DNA from: Actinomycetota bacterium
Lineage (GTDB): Bacteria; Actinomycetota; Acidimicrobiia; Acidimicrobiales; CADCSY01
NCBI GenBank assembly: GCA_019348335.1
Contig: JAHWJR010000077.1
Location: 1-8,101 of the forward strand
Direction: 5' to 3'
DNA: 8,101 nucleotides
Of the stretch, positions 1-6,093 are shown in pieces. Each line of letters begins with the position of its first letter. Positions within the stretch are counted from its first letter, which is position 1. The position numbers were made by a program, and so were the translations under genes. Below the pieces are notes generated by a model. That model saw only the letters and a list, made by a program, of their open reading frames with translations. It did no database searches and was not told the origin of the DNA.

Positions 1-9
1 GGACACCAC

Positions 10-15
10 TAGCCT
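10..15 (+). promoter_or_regulatory. Probable -10 box of a leaderless def promoter
   Basis: TAGCCT matches the actinobacterial -10 consensus TANNNT and ends 7 bases before the def ATG at 23. That spacing would put the transcription start at or next to the A of the ATG, so the mRNA would have almost no leader. In agreement, no purine-rich Shine-Dalgarno sequence is visible in bases 1-22. A -35 box would lie outside the window. This is inferred from spacing alone. Confidence 0.5.
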
Positions 16-22
16 GACCGGC

Positions 23-565
23 ATGGCTCCGTACGGGATTCGCATCGTCGGTGACCCCGTGCTGCGTCAACCGGCGGCCCCGGTGACCGAGATCGACGGC
101 CGGTTGGCCCGCTTGGCCGAGGACATGATCGTGACCATGTACGAGGCTCCGGGCATCGGCCTGGCCGCGCCCCAGGTCGGCGTCCAGAAGCGGCTGTTCG
201 TCTACGACCTGCACGACGGCGACGGGGCTCACGTGCTGGTCAACCCGGTCATCACCGAGACGCGAGGCGAGTGGGTCTACGAAGAGGGCTGCCTCTCGGT
301 GCCAGGGCTGTCATGGGAGATCGTCCGGCCCAAGGAGGTGCACCTGACCGGGCGCGACCTCGACGGCAACGAGGTCTCCTTCGAGGCCGACGAGCTCCTG
401 GCCCGGCTGTTCCAGCACGAGGTCGACCATCTCGACGGGGTGCTGCTGCTCGAGCGGCTCGACGACGACCAGCGCCGGCAGGCCAAGCGGGCGCTGCGGG
501 ACCAGGTGCTGGCCACCGAGGGCGCCGGCGAGCGCCGCCGGCTGCGCCTGCCCGGCCGGGGCTGA
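23..565 (+). CDS. def: Peptide deformylase
   Basis: Removes the N-formyl group from the initiator methionine of nascent proteins at the ribosome exit; a cytosolic metalloenzyme, usually with Fe2+ or Zn2+. The 180-residue protein has all three family motifs: GIGLAAPQVG at residues 44-53, EGCLS at 88-92 with metal ligand Cys90, and HEVDH at 132-136 with ligands His132 and His136 and catalytic Glu133. The length is normal for the family (about 165-190). The C-terminal 25 residues are Arg-rich and look like a flexible tail. The ATG start fits the usual N-terminus (a short lead into the GDPVLR motif) and an upstream TANNNT box, with no Shine-Dalgarno. fmt, which performs the opposite step on Met-tRNA, follows immediately, a classic pairing. 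Identification is secure. Confidence 0.97.
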   Translation: MAPYGIRIVGDPVLRQPAAPVTEIDGRLARLAEDMIVTMYEAPGIGLAAPQVGVQKRLFVYDLHDGDGAHVLVNPVITETRGEWVYEEGCLSVPGLSWEIVRPKEVHLTGRDLDGNEVSFEADELLARLFQHEVDHLDGVLLLERLDDDQRRQAKRALRDQVLATEGAGERRRLRLPGRG

Positions 566-572
566 GGGTCCG

Positions 573-1457
573 ATCGCACCGCAGGCACCACGGCGGCTGG
601 TCTACCTGGGCAGTCCCGAGATCGCCGTCGCCCCGCTGCGGGCGCTGGTGGATGCCGGCTGGGACGTGGCGCTGGTCGTGTCCCAGCCCGACCGCAAGCG
701 GGGCCGCGGCGGCCGGCTGCGCCCGACTCCGGTGAAGGCGGCGGCGGTGGAGCTCGGCCTGCCCGTCACCGACCGGGTCGACGACGTGCTCGGCGCCGGC
801 GCCGACCTCGGGGTGGTGGTGGCCTTCGGCCGCCTCGTGCGTCCCCACGTGCTGGCCGGGCTGGCCATGGTCAACCTCCACTTCTCGCTGCTGCCCCGCT
901 GGCGGGGGGCGGCGCCCGTCGAGCGGGCCATCCTGGCCGGCGACGACGAGACCGGGGTGTGCCTCATGCGCCTGGAGGAAGGGCTGGACACCGGCCCGGT
1001 CTACGCCTGCGAGCGGGTGGGCATCGGCCCGGAGGAGACGGCCGACGAGCTGCGCAGCCGCCTGGTCGCCCTCGGCACCGAGCTGCTCCTCGCCACCCTG
1101 GCCGCCGGCCTGGGCGTGCCCGCACCCCAGCAGGGCGAGCCCACCTACGCCGCCAAGCTCGACGCCGACGAGCTGCGCCTGGACTGGTCCCGCCCGGCGG
1201 TGGAGCTGCACCGGGTGGTGCGGGTGGGCGGGGCGTGGACCACCTTCCGGGGCCGGCGGCTCAAGGTCCACCGGGCACGGTTGGCGCCGGCCGGCGCCGA
1301 GGCGCCCGGCCCCGGCGCGCTGGAAGCCACGGTGGTGGGCACGGGGCAGGGGGCGCTGGAGCTGGTCGAGGTCCAGCCCGAGGGCCGGGCCGCCCAGCCG
1401 GCGCCGGCGTGGTTGCACGGGGCCCGCCCGGCGCCGGGCGAGCGGCTGGGCACGTGA
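573..1457 (+). CDS. fmt: Methionyl-tRNA formyltransferase, start codon uncertain
   Basis: Transfers a formyl group from 10-formyltetrahydrofolate to Met-tRNA(fMet) for initiation. Numbering from base 573, Asn101 and His103 in NLHFSLLP, followed by RWRGAAP, and Asp139 in EGLDTGP match the catalytic Asn/His/Asp set of the family; a C-terminal tRNA-binding domain follows. The conserved N-terminal strand RRLVYLGSPEIAV is encoded from base 591, yet no in-frame ATG, GTG or TTG lies at or upstream of it. The first standard start, GTG at 648, would delete that strand and leave 269 residues. I place the start at ATC 573 (294 residues), 7 bases after the def stop and 4 bases after AGGG; CTG at 597 is the alternative. 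A base-call error turning ATG into ATC would also explain it. The end overlaps rsmB by GTGA. The function is secure; the start is not. Confidence 0.9.
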   Translation: MAPQAPRRLVYLGSPEIAVAPLRALVDAGWDVALVVSQPDRKRGRGGRLRPTPVKAAAVELGLPVTDRVDDVLGAGADLGVVVAFGRLVRPHVLAGLAMVNLHFSLLPRWRGAAPVERAILAGDDETGVCLMRLEEGLDTGPVYACERVGIGPEETADELRSRLVALGTELLLATLAAGLGVPAPQQGEPTYAAKLDADELRLDWSRPAVELHRVVRVGGAWTTFRGRRLKVHRARLAPAGAEAPGPGALEATVVGTGQGALELVEVQPEGRAAQPAPAWLHGARPAPGERLGT

Positions 1458-2578
1458 CCGCCGGGGTGGCCGACGCCCGGCGGCTGGCCCTCGACGCCCT
1501 GGTGGAGATCGAGCACGGTGGGCGGGCCAACGCCGTGCTGGCCGAGCGGCTCGGCGCCGGCCGGCTGCGCAGCGCCGATCGGGCCTTCGCCACCGAGCTC
1601 GTCTACGGCACCACCCGCATGCGCCGGGCCTGCGACTTCCTCGTCGACCGGTTCGTGCTGCGGGCGCTCGACGTGCCCACCCGGGTCGCTCTGCGCCTCG
1701 GCGCCTACCAGCTGCACTTCCTGCGCACACCGGCCCACGCCGCGGTGTCGGCCACCGTGGAGGTCGCCCCCCGGCGGTCGCGGGGCCTGGTCAACGCCGT
1801 GCTCCGGCGGGTGTCCGGGGCGGTGGTGGAGTGGCCCGACCTGCCCACCCGGCTCAGCTACCCCGACTGGGTGGTCGATCGGCTGGTGTCCGACCTCGGC
1901 GAGCACGACGCCCTCGCCGCCCTGGAGCAGATGAACCGGGCGCCGGGCGTCACCGAGCGCGACGACGGCTACGCCCAGGATTCGGCCTCGCAGTGGGTGG
2001 CGGCGGCCGTCGGCGCCGGAGCGGGGGAGCGGGTCGCCGACCTGTGCGCCGCCCCCGGCGGGAAGGCCACGGCCATGGCCGGCGCCGGCGCCCAGGTCTG
2101 GGCCACCGATGTCGACGCCGACCGGGCCACCCTCGTGGCCGCCACCGTCGAGCGCACCGGTGCCGCGTCGGTGGTGGTCGCCGTGGCCGACGGCCGGTTG
2201 CCCCCATGGCCGCCGGCGAGCTTCGACCGCGTGCTCATCGACGCACCGTGCACGGGCCTGGGCGTGCTCCACCGTCGCCCCGACGCCCGCTGGCGGCGCC
2301 GGCCCGACGACCTGCCCCGCCTGGCCACCCTGCAGCGGGAGCTGCTCGGTGCCGGCGCCGGCCTGGTTCGCGCTGGAGGGACCCTGGTCTACAGCGTGTG
2401 CACCCTCACCGCGGCGGAGACCGTCGAGATCGACGCCTGGCTGGCCGACGCCCACCCCGAGCTGGAGCCGGTGCCGGCGCCCGGCCCCCCGTGGCGCCCT
2501 CACGGCCGGGGCGCCCTGCTCCTGCCGCAAGCCGCCGGCACCGACGGCATGGCGGTGCTGCGCCTGCGCCGGCGCTGA
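1454..2578 (+). CDS. rsmB: 16S rRNA m5C967-type methyltransferase RsmB, compact form
   Basis: Methylates cytosine C5 in 16S rRNA using S-adenosylmethionine. The 374-residue protein has an N-terminal NusB-like helical domain (about residues 5-135) and a C-terminal Rossmann methyltransferase. SAM motif I is DLCAAPGGKA at 196-205, motif IV is DAPCTG at 263-268 with Cys266, and motif VI is YSVCTL at 313-318 with the second catalytic Cys316. The start is GTG at 1454, overlapping the fmt stop (GTGA), and gives the expected NusB-like N-terminus at once. RsmB proteins are usually 430-470 residues. Here the SYPDW/NR region runs straight into DSASQWV (residues 160-182), so the usual 50-60 residue RNA-binding subdomain with its LRVN-type strand is absent, with no frame disruption. 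The family is secure; the exact target base is inferred. Confidence 0.93.
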   Translation: MTAGVADARRLALDALVEIEHGGRANAVLAERLGAGRLRSADRAFATELVYGTTRMRRACDFLVDRFVLRALDVPTRVALRLGAYQLHFLRTPAHAAVSATVEVAPRRSRGLVNAVLRRVSGAVVEWPDLPTRLSYPDWVVDRLVSDLGEHDALAALEQMNRAPGVTERDDGYAQDSASQWVAAAVGAGAGERVADLCAAPGGKATAMAGAGAQVWATDVDADRATLVAATVERTGAASVVVAVADGRLPPWPPASFDRVLIDAPCTGLGVLHRRPDARWRRRPDDLPRLATLQRELLGAGAGLVRAGGTLVYSVCTLTAAETVEIDAWLADAHPELEPVPAPGPPWRPHGRGALLLPQAAGTDGMAVLRLRRR

Positions 2579-2587
2579 ACCCCTCCG

Positions 2588-2638
2588 GTTCTGGCGGCGA
2601 CACCGGTACGGGTTCCGCACCGCTTTTCCCGCCAGAAC
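2588..2638. repeat. 10-bp perfect inverted repeat in the rsmB-moaB gap
   Basis: GTTCTGGCGG at 2588-2597 is the exact reverse complement of CCGCCAGAAC at 2629-2638, with a 31-base loop. Allowing one bulged G at 2587, the pairing extends by two more bases (2585-2586 with 2639-2640). The right arm ends directly against the GGAGAGGG ribosome binding site of the next gene. There is no U-run after the right arm, so a standard intrinsic terminator is unlikely. It could be an operator, an RNA stem that modulates the binding site, or a processing site. The element is seen directly; its role is unknown. Confidence 0.6.
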
Positions 2639-2646
2639 GGAGAGGG
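2639..2646 (+). promoter_or_regulatory. Strong Shine-Dalgarno site for the moaB-like gene
   Basis: GGAGAGGG lies 7 bases before ATG 2654. It supports that ATG over the internal ATG at 2690, which itself has GGGAG 6 bases upstream. Its first two bases can pair in the extended stem of the adjacent inverted repeat. Confidence 0.65.
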
Positions 2647-2653
2647 CGACAAG

Positions 2654-3181
2654 ATGGTCCCGTCGCCGGCGAGGAGACGGGAGTTCTGGATGGGCCAAGC
2701 TGGGGAGGGCGAGCAGCCGCTGGAAGCCAAGGTGCTCACCGTGTCCGACGGGGTGGTGGCGGGCACGAGGCAGGACCGCTCCGGCGTCGCGCTGGTCGCG
2801 CGGCTGGGTGACGCCGGCTTCCAGGTCGTCGACCATCAGGTGGCGCCCGACGGCACTGAGGCGGTGGCCACCGCCCTGCGCCGGTTGTGCGCGGGCTTCG
2901 CCGGGCTGGTGGTCACCACCGGCGGCACCGGCTTCGGACCGAGGGACCTGACCCCCGAGGGCACCCGGGCGGTGGTGGAGCGGGAGGCCCCGGGCCTGGC
3001 CGAGGCCATGCGCCTGGTGAACCCGCTGGGCCGTCTCTCCCGGGGGCTGGCCGGCACGGTCGAGCGGGCCCTGGTGCTCAACGTCCCCGGCTCCACCAGC
3101 GGCGCCGTCGAGTGCCTGGAGGCGGTGCTCGACGTCCTTCCCCACGCCCTGCGCCTCCTCGCCGGCCACCGTGAGCACTGA
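2654..3181 (+). CDS. MoaB/MogA-family molybdopterin-binding protein
   Basis: Members of this family bind molybdopterin; MogA-type members adenylylate it before molybdenum insertion, while the role of some MoaB proteins is less clear. The 175-residue protein is a single domain with TVSDG at residues 29-33, TTGGTGFGPRDLTPE at 88-102 (the pterin-binding loop, with the conserved Asp of the GxxxRD part at 98) and LNVPGSTSGAVE at 142-153, which corresponds to the family's PGSP loop with Pro replaced by Thr. The core begins near residue 24. The first 20 residues are extra and polar, and ATG 2690 (residue 13) would trim most of them. A 75-base gap with a strong binding site separates it from rsmB. 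No other molybdenum-cofactor gene is visible here, so its partners must lie elsewhere. The family is clear; MoaB versus MogA is not resolved. Confidence 0.87.
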   Translation: MVPSPARRREFWMGQAGEGEQPLEAKVLTVSDGVVAGTRQDRSGVALVARLGDAGFQVVDHQVAPDGTEAVATALRRLCAGFAGLVVTTGGTGFGPRDLTPEGTRAVVEREAPGLAEAMRLVNPLGRLSRGLAGTVERALVLNVPGSTSGAVECLEAVLDVLPHALRLLAGHREH

Positions 3182-3183
3182 GG

Positions 3184-3205
3184 GGCCACTGCCCGGCCAC
3201 TGCCC
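3184..3205. repeat. Tandem 11-bp direct repeat upstream of ribD
   Basis: GGCCACTGCCC occurs twice back to back (3184-3194 and 3195-3205), directly after the moaB-like stop codon and 29 bases before the predicted -10 box of ribD. It could be an activator or repressor site, or a replication-slippage duplication. Only the repeat itself is supported. Confidence 0.5.
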
Positions 3206-3233
3206 GTACTCGGCCGCCCCGCCGGCGCCCTCG

Positions 3234-3239
3234 TAAGCT
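3234..3239 (+). promoter_or_regulatory. Probable -10 box of a leaderless rib operon promoter
   Basis: TAAGCT fits TANNNT and ends 6 bases before the ribD GTG at 3246, the spacing expected when transcription begins on the start codon. No Shine-Dalgarno is visible before that GTG, and no clear -35 box is seen near 3210. The 64-base gap to the upstream gene is too short for an FMN riboswitch. The same arrangement precedes def at the other end of the window. Confidence 0.55.
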
Positions 3240-3245
3240 GGCCCG

Positions 3246-4286
3246 GTGGACGACGAGCGGGGGATGCGCCGGGCGGTGGCCCTGGCCGCCGGCGTCCGCG
3301 CCGTGACCGCCCCCAACCCCTGGGTGGGGGCGGTGCTCGAGAGCGCCGACGGCCGGGTGTTCGAAGGAGCCACCGCCCCGCCGGGAGGCCCGCACGCCGA
3401 GGCCGCCGCCCTGGCCGCCGCCGGCGACGCCGCCCGGGGTGCCACCCTGTGGTGCACGCTCGAGCCCTGCTCCCACCACGGGCGGACCCCGCCGTGCGCC
3501 GACGCCGTGATCGCCGCCGGCGTGCGGCGGGTGGTGGTGGCCCTGGCCGACCCCGACGCCCGCGTCGCCGGCCGGGGACTGGAGCGCCTGCGCCGGGCCG
3601 GCGTGGAGGTGGTCACCGGCGTGGGCCGTGCCATGGTGGCCGAGCAGCTGGCCCCCTACCTCAAGCACCGCACCACCGGGCGGCCGTGGGTGGTGCTGAA
3701 GCTGGCGGCGTCGGCCGACGGCCGCACCGCTGCCCCCGACGGCTCGTCCCAGTGGCTCACCGGCACCGAGGCCCGGGTCGACGCCCACCGGCTGCGGGCC
3801 GAGAGCGACGCCGTCGTCGTCGGCGCCGGCACGGTCCGGGCCGACGACCCGGCGCTCACCGTCCGCCTGGCCGAGGGGCCCGACCCGCTGCGGGTGGTGC
3901 TGGGCCGCGTTCCTCCCGGCGCCCGGGTGCGGCCGGCGCTCGAACGCGCCGGCGACCTGGCCACGGTGCTCGACGAGCTGGGCCGGCGGGGCGTGGTGCA
4001 GGTGCTGGTCGAGGGGGGCGCCACCGTGGCCGGTGCCTTCCACCGGGCCGGGTTGGTCGACCGCTACGTGCTCTACCTGGCCCCGCGCCTGTTCGGGGGC
4101 GACGACGCCCGCGGCCTGTTCGCCGGACCCGGTGCGCCCACGCTGGCCGAAGCGTGGCAGGGCCGGGTCGTCGCCGTCGACCGGCTGGGCGACGACGTGC
4201 GCATCGACCTGGCGCCGGCCCCGGCGCCGGCGCCGGCACCCTCCTCGGCCGGCGCCTCCTCCACTGCCCAGTTCGAGGTGGTGTAG
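3246..4286 (+). CDS. ribD: Bifunctional riboflavin deaminase/reductase RibD
   Basis: Carries out steps two and three of riboflavin synthesis: deamination of the GTP-derived diaminopyrimidine, then NADPH-dependent reduction of the ribosyl side chain. The N-terminal zinc deaminase shows His50-Ala-Glu52 and Cys75/Cys84 in EPCSHHGRTPPC. The C-terminal reductase starts near residue 145 (GRPWVVLKLAASADGR) and includes the VVGAGTVRADDP region (190-202) and LVEGGATVAGAF (254-265). The GTG start gives MDDERGMRRAV, close to the usual family N-terminus. At 346 residues it is slightly short: the stretch after LRVVL (about 215-240) is abbreviated relative to typical RibD. The C-terminus ends in an Ala-Pro repeat (about 323-332) and a Ser/Ala-rich tail beyond the fold. 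It is the first gene of the rib operon, 2 bases before ribE. Confidence 0.95.
   Translation: MDDERGMRRAVALAAGVRAVTAPNPWVGAVLESADGRVFEGATAPPGGPHAEAAALAAAGDAARGATLWCTLEPCSHHGRTPPCADAVIAAGVRRVVVALADPDARVAGRGLERLRRAGVEVVTGVGRAMVAEQLAPYLKHRTTGRPWVVLKLAASADGRTAAPDGSSQWLTGTEARVDAHRLRAESDAVVVGAGTVRADDPALTVRLAEGPDPLRVVLGRVPPGARVRPALERAGDLATVLDELGRRGVVQVLVEGGATVAGAFHRAGLVDRYVLYLAPRLFGGDDARGLFAGPGAPTLAEAWQGRVVAVDRLGDDVRIDLAPAPAPAPAPSSAGASSTAQFEVV
4275..4280 (+). promoter_or_regulatory. Shine-Dalgarno site for ribE inside ribD
   Basis: GAGGTG, within the last codons of ribD, lies 8 bases before ATG 4289 and fixes the ribE start. It would allow re-initiation after the ribD stop. Confidence 0.55.
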
Positions 4287-4288
4287 CG

Positions 4289-4867
4289 ATGTTCACGGGA
4301 CTGGTCGAAGAGGTGGGCACGGTCGCCGGGCGGCACGGCGGGCGCCTGCGCATCGCCGCCACCCGGGTGCTCGAGGGCACCACGGTGGGCAGCTCCGTGG
4401 CCGTCGACGGCTGCTGTCTCACCGCCGTCGAGCTGGGCGACGGCTGGTGGGAGGCCGACCTCAGCGACGAGACGCTCAGCCGCACCACGCTGGGCGGCCG
4501 GCCGGTCGGCGAGCCGGTCAACCTGGAGCGCCCGTTGCGGCTGGCCGATCGGCTCGGCGGCCACCTCGTGCAGGGCCACGTCGACGCCGTGGGCGAGGTG
4601 CTGCGCCCTGCTCCCGACCTGCGCGTCGGCGTCTCCGGCGAGCTCGCCCGTTACCTGGTGCCCAAGGGCGCGGTGGCCGTCGACGGCGTGAGCCTCACCG
4701 TGGTCGAGGCCGGCGCCGCCGGCTTCACCGTCGCCGTGGTGCCGCACACCGCCGAGGTGACCACGCTCGGGCGCAGGAGGGTCGGCGACCGGGTCAACCT
4801 CGAGTTCGACGTGGTGGCCAAGTACGTCGAGCGGCTGATGGCTGCCGGCATGGAGGCTCGCTCGTGA
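4289..4867 (+). CDS. ribE: Riboflavin synthase, alpha subunit
   Basis: Converts two molecules of 6,7-dimethyl-8-ribityllumazine into riboflavin and the pyrimidine precursor; normally a homotrimer. The 192-residue protein has the hallmark MFTGLVEE start and two homologous lumazine-binding repeats. Repeat one holds VAVDGCCLTAVE (37-48); repeat two holds VAVDGVSLTVVE (129-140), and GGHLVQGHVDAVG (90-102) leads into it. PHTAEVTTL (152-160) is the typical second-repeat loop. It is slightly shorter than the E. coli enzyme (213), mostly through shorter loops. The start is ATG at 4289, two bases after the ribD stop. The stop overlaps the ribBA GTG (GTGA). The substrate is made by RibH, encoded two genes downstream. 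The symbol follows the ribE = riboflavin synthase convention; E. coli calls it ribC. Confidence 0.96.
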   Translation: MFTGLVEEVGTVAGRHGGRLRIAATRVLEGTTVGSSVAVDGCCLTAVELGDGWWEADLSDETLSRTTLGGRPVGEPVNLERPLRLADRLGGHLVQGHVDAVGEVLRPAPDLRVGVSGELARYLVPKGAVAVDGVSLTVVEAGAAGFTVAVVPHTAEVTTLGRRRVGDRVNLEFDVVAKYVERLMAAGMEARS

Positions 4868-6093
4868 CCTCGCCGAGAGGCGCCGCCCTGGGCTCGGTCG
4901 ACGACGCCATCGAGGCCATCGGGCGCGGCGAGATCGTCATCGTGGTCGACGACGAGGACCGGGAGAACGAGGGAGACCTCGTCATGGCGGCCGAGCACGC
5001 CACCGCCGAGAAGATCGCCTTCTTCTTGAACCACACCTCGGGTGTCATCTGCATGCCCATGACCGGCGAGCGACTCGACGAGCTCGACCTGCCGCCCATG
5101 GTCGTCGACAACACCGAGAGCCAGCGCACGGCGTTCACGGTCTCGGTCGACCACCGCCACGGCACCACCACGGGCATCTCCGCCGGCGACCGGGCGGCCA
5201 CCATCGCCGCCCTCATCGATCCCGCCACCAAGCCCGCCGACCTGGCCCGGCCCGGCCACATGTACCCGCTGCGGGCCCGGGTGGGCGGGGTGCTCAACCG
5301 CGCCGGGCACACCGAGGCGGCCGTCGACCTGGCCCGCATGGCCGGGCTGTACCCCGCCGGCGTGCTGAGCGAGGTGGTCACCGAGGACAAGAGCGCCATG
5401 GCCCGCCTCCCCGAGCTCGAAGAGCTCGCCACCCGCCACGGGTTGCTCATCATCACCATCGCCGACCTCATCCGTCACCGCCGCCAGCGGGAGAAGCTGG
5501 TGAAGCGGGTGGCCGACGCCCGCATCCCCACGGAGTGGGGCGACTTCACCTGCTACGTCTACGAGTCGCTCCTCGACGGCGAGCAGCACGTGGCCCTGGT
5601 GAAGGGCGCCGTCCAGGGCGAGGACGACGTGCTGGTGCGGGTCCACTCCGAGTGCCTCACCGGTGACGCCCTCGGCTCGATGCGCTGCGACTGCCGGATG
5701 CAGTTGCAGGAGGGCATCCGCCGCATCGCCGCCGAGGGCCTGGGCGTGGTCGTCTACCTTCGGGGCCACGAGGGCCGGGGCATCGGCATCGCCCACAAGC
5801 TGCGGGCCTACAACCTCCAGGACGAGGGCCACGACACCGTCGACGCCAACCTCGAGCTGGGCCTGCCCGTCGACAGCCGCAAGTACGGCATCGGCGCCCA
5901 GATCCTCGTCGACCTCGGGGTCACCACCATGCGCCTGCTGACCAACAACCCGGCCAAGTACGGCGGTCTCGACGGGTACGGTCTCCAGATCGTGGAGCGA
6001 GTGCCGTTGCAGTCCGTGCCCAATCCCGAGAACATCCGCTACCTGCGCACCAAGCAGGAGCGGATGGGCCACCTGCTCGAGGGGCTCGAGTGA
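4864..6093 (+). CDS. ribBA: Bifunctional DHBP synthase / GTP cyclohydrolase II
   Basis: Makes both starting blocks of riboflavin: 3,4-dihydroxy-2-butanone 4-phosphate from ribulose 5-phosphate (N-terminal RibB) and the diaminopyrimidine from GTP (C-terminal RibA). The protein is 409 residues, a normal length. RibB has DDEDRENEGDL at 29-39, HTSG at 57-60 and RAGHTEA at 146-152. RibA begins near residue 208 and has the zinc ligands Cys264, Cys275 and Cys277 (C-x10-C-x-C), GHEGRGIG at 301-308, DSRKYGIGAQIL at 337-348 and LLTNNPAKYGGLDGYGL at 358-374. All key motifs of both halves are present, so both activities are likely intact. The GTG start overlaps the ribE stop, with GGAGG at 4852-4856 seven bases upstream. 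The end overlaps ribH by GTGA. Confidence 0.97.
   Translation: MTSPRGAALGSVDDAIEAIGRGEIVIVVDDEDRENEGDLVMAAEHATAEKIAFFLNHTSGVICMPMTGERLDELDLPPMVVDNTESQRTAFTVSVDHRHGTTTGISAGDRAATIAALIDPATKPADLARPGHMYPLRARVGGVLNRAGHTEAAVDLARMAGLYPAGVLSEVVTEDKSAMARLPELEELATRHGLLIITIADLIRHRRQREKLVKRVADARIPTEWGDFTCYVYESLLDGEQHVALVKGAVQGEDDVLVRVHSECLTGDALGSMRCDCRMQLQEGIRRIAAEGLGVVVYLRGHEGRGIGIAHKLRAYNLQDEGHDTVDANLELGLPVDSRKYGIGAQILVDLGVTTMRLLTNNPAKYGGLDGYGLQIVERVPLQSVPNPENIRYLRTKQERMGHLLEGLE

Noticed and set aside
1931..2005. Frameshift or deletion making rsmB a pseudogene
   Set aside because: The reading frame is continuous, and every catalytic motif downstream and the NusB-like domain upstream are intact, so a natural compact form is more likely.
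794..2370. Recurrent GGCGCCGG strings as a dispersed repeat family
   Set aside because: They lie inside genes and follow from Ala/Gly codons in a GC-rich genome. Flanking bases are not conserved.
2654..3181. CinA-type competence/damage protein
   Set aside because: CinA has a similar N-terminal domain but is over 400 residues. This gene ends after a single MoaB-like domain, and its motifs fit MoaB/MogA.
3182..3245. FMN riboswitch before ribD
   Set aside because: The gap is only 64 bases, and the conserved RFN-type motifs are not present.
1145..3634. An 829-codon open frame on the - strand opposite fmt, rsmB, the moaB-like gene and ribD
   Set aside because: Very high GC removes stop codons from antisense frames. 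The translation is low-complexity Gly/Ala/Arg/His without any family motif, and the + strand genes here are unmistakable.
4651..6072. A 473-codon open frame on the - strand opposite ribBA
   Set aside because: A codon-mirror shadow of ribBA rich in Val/Asp/Gly/His; no domain pattern.
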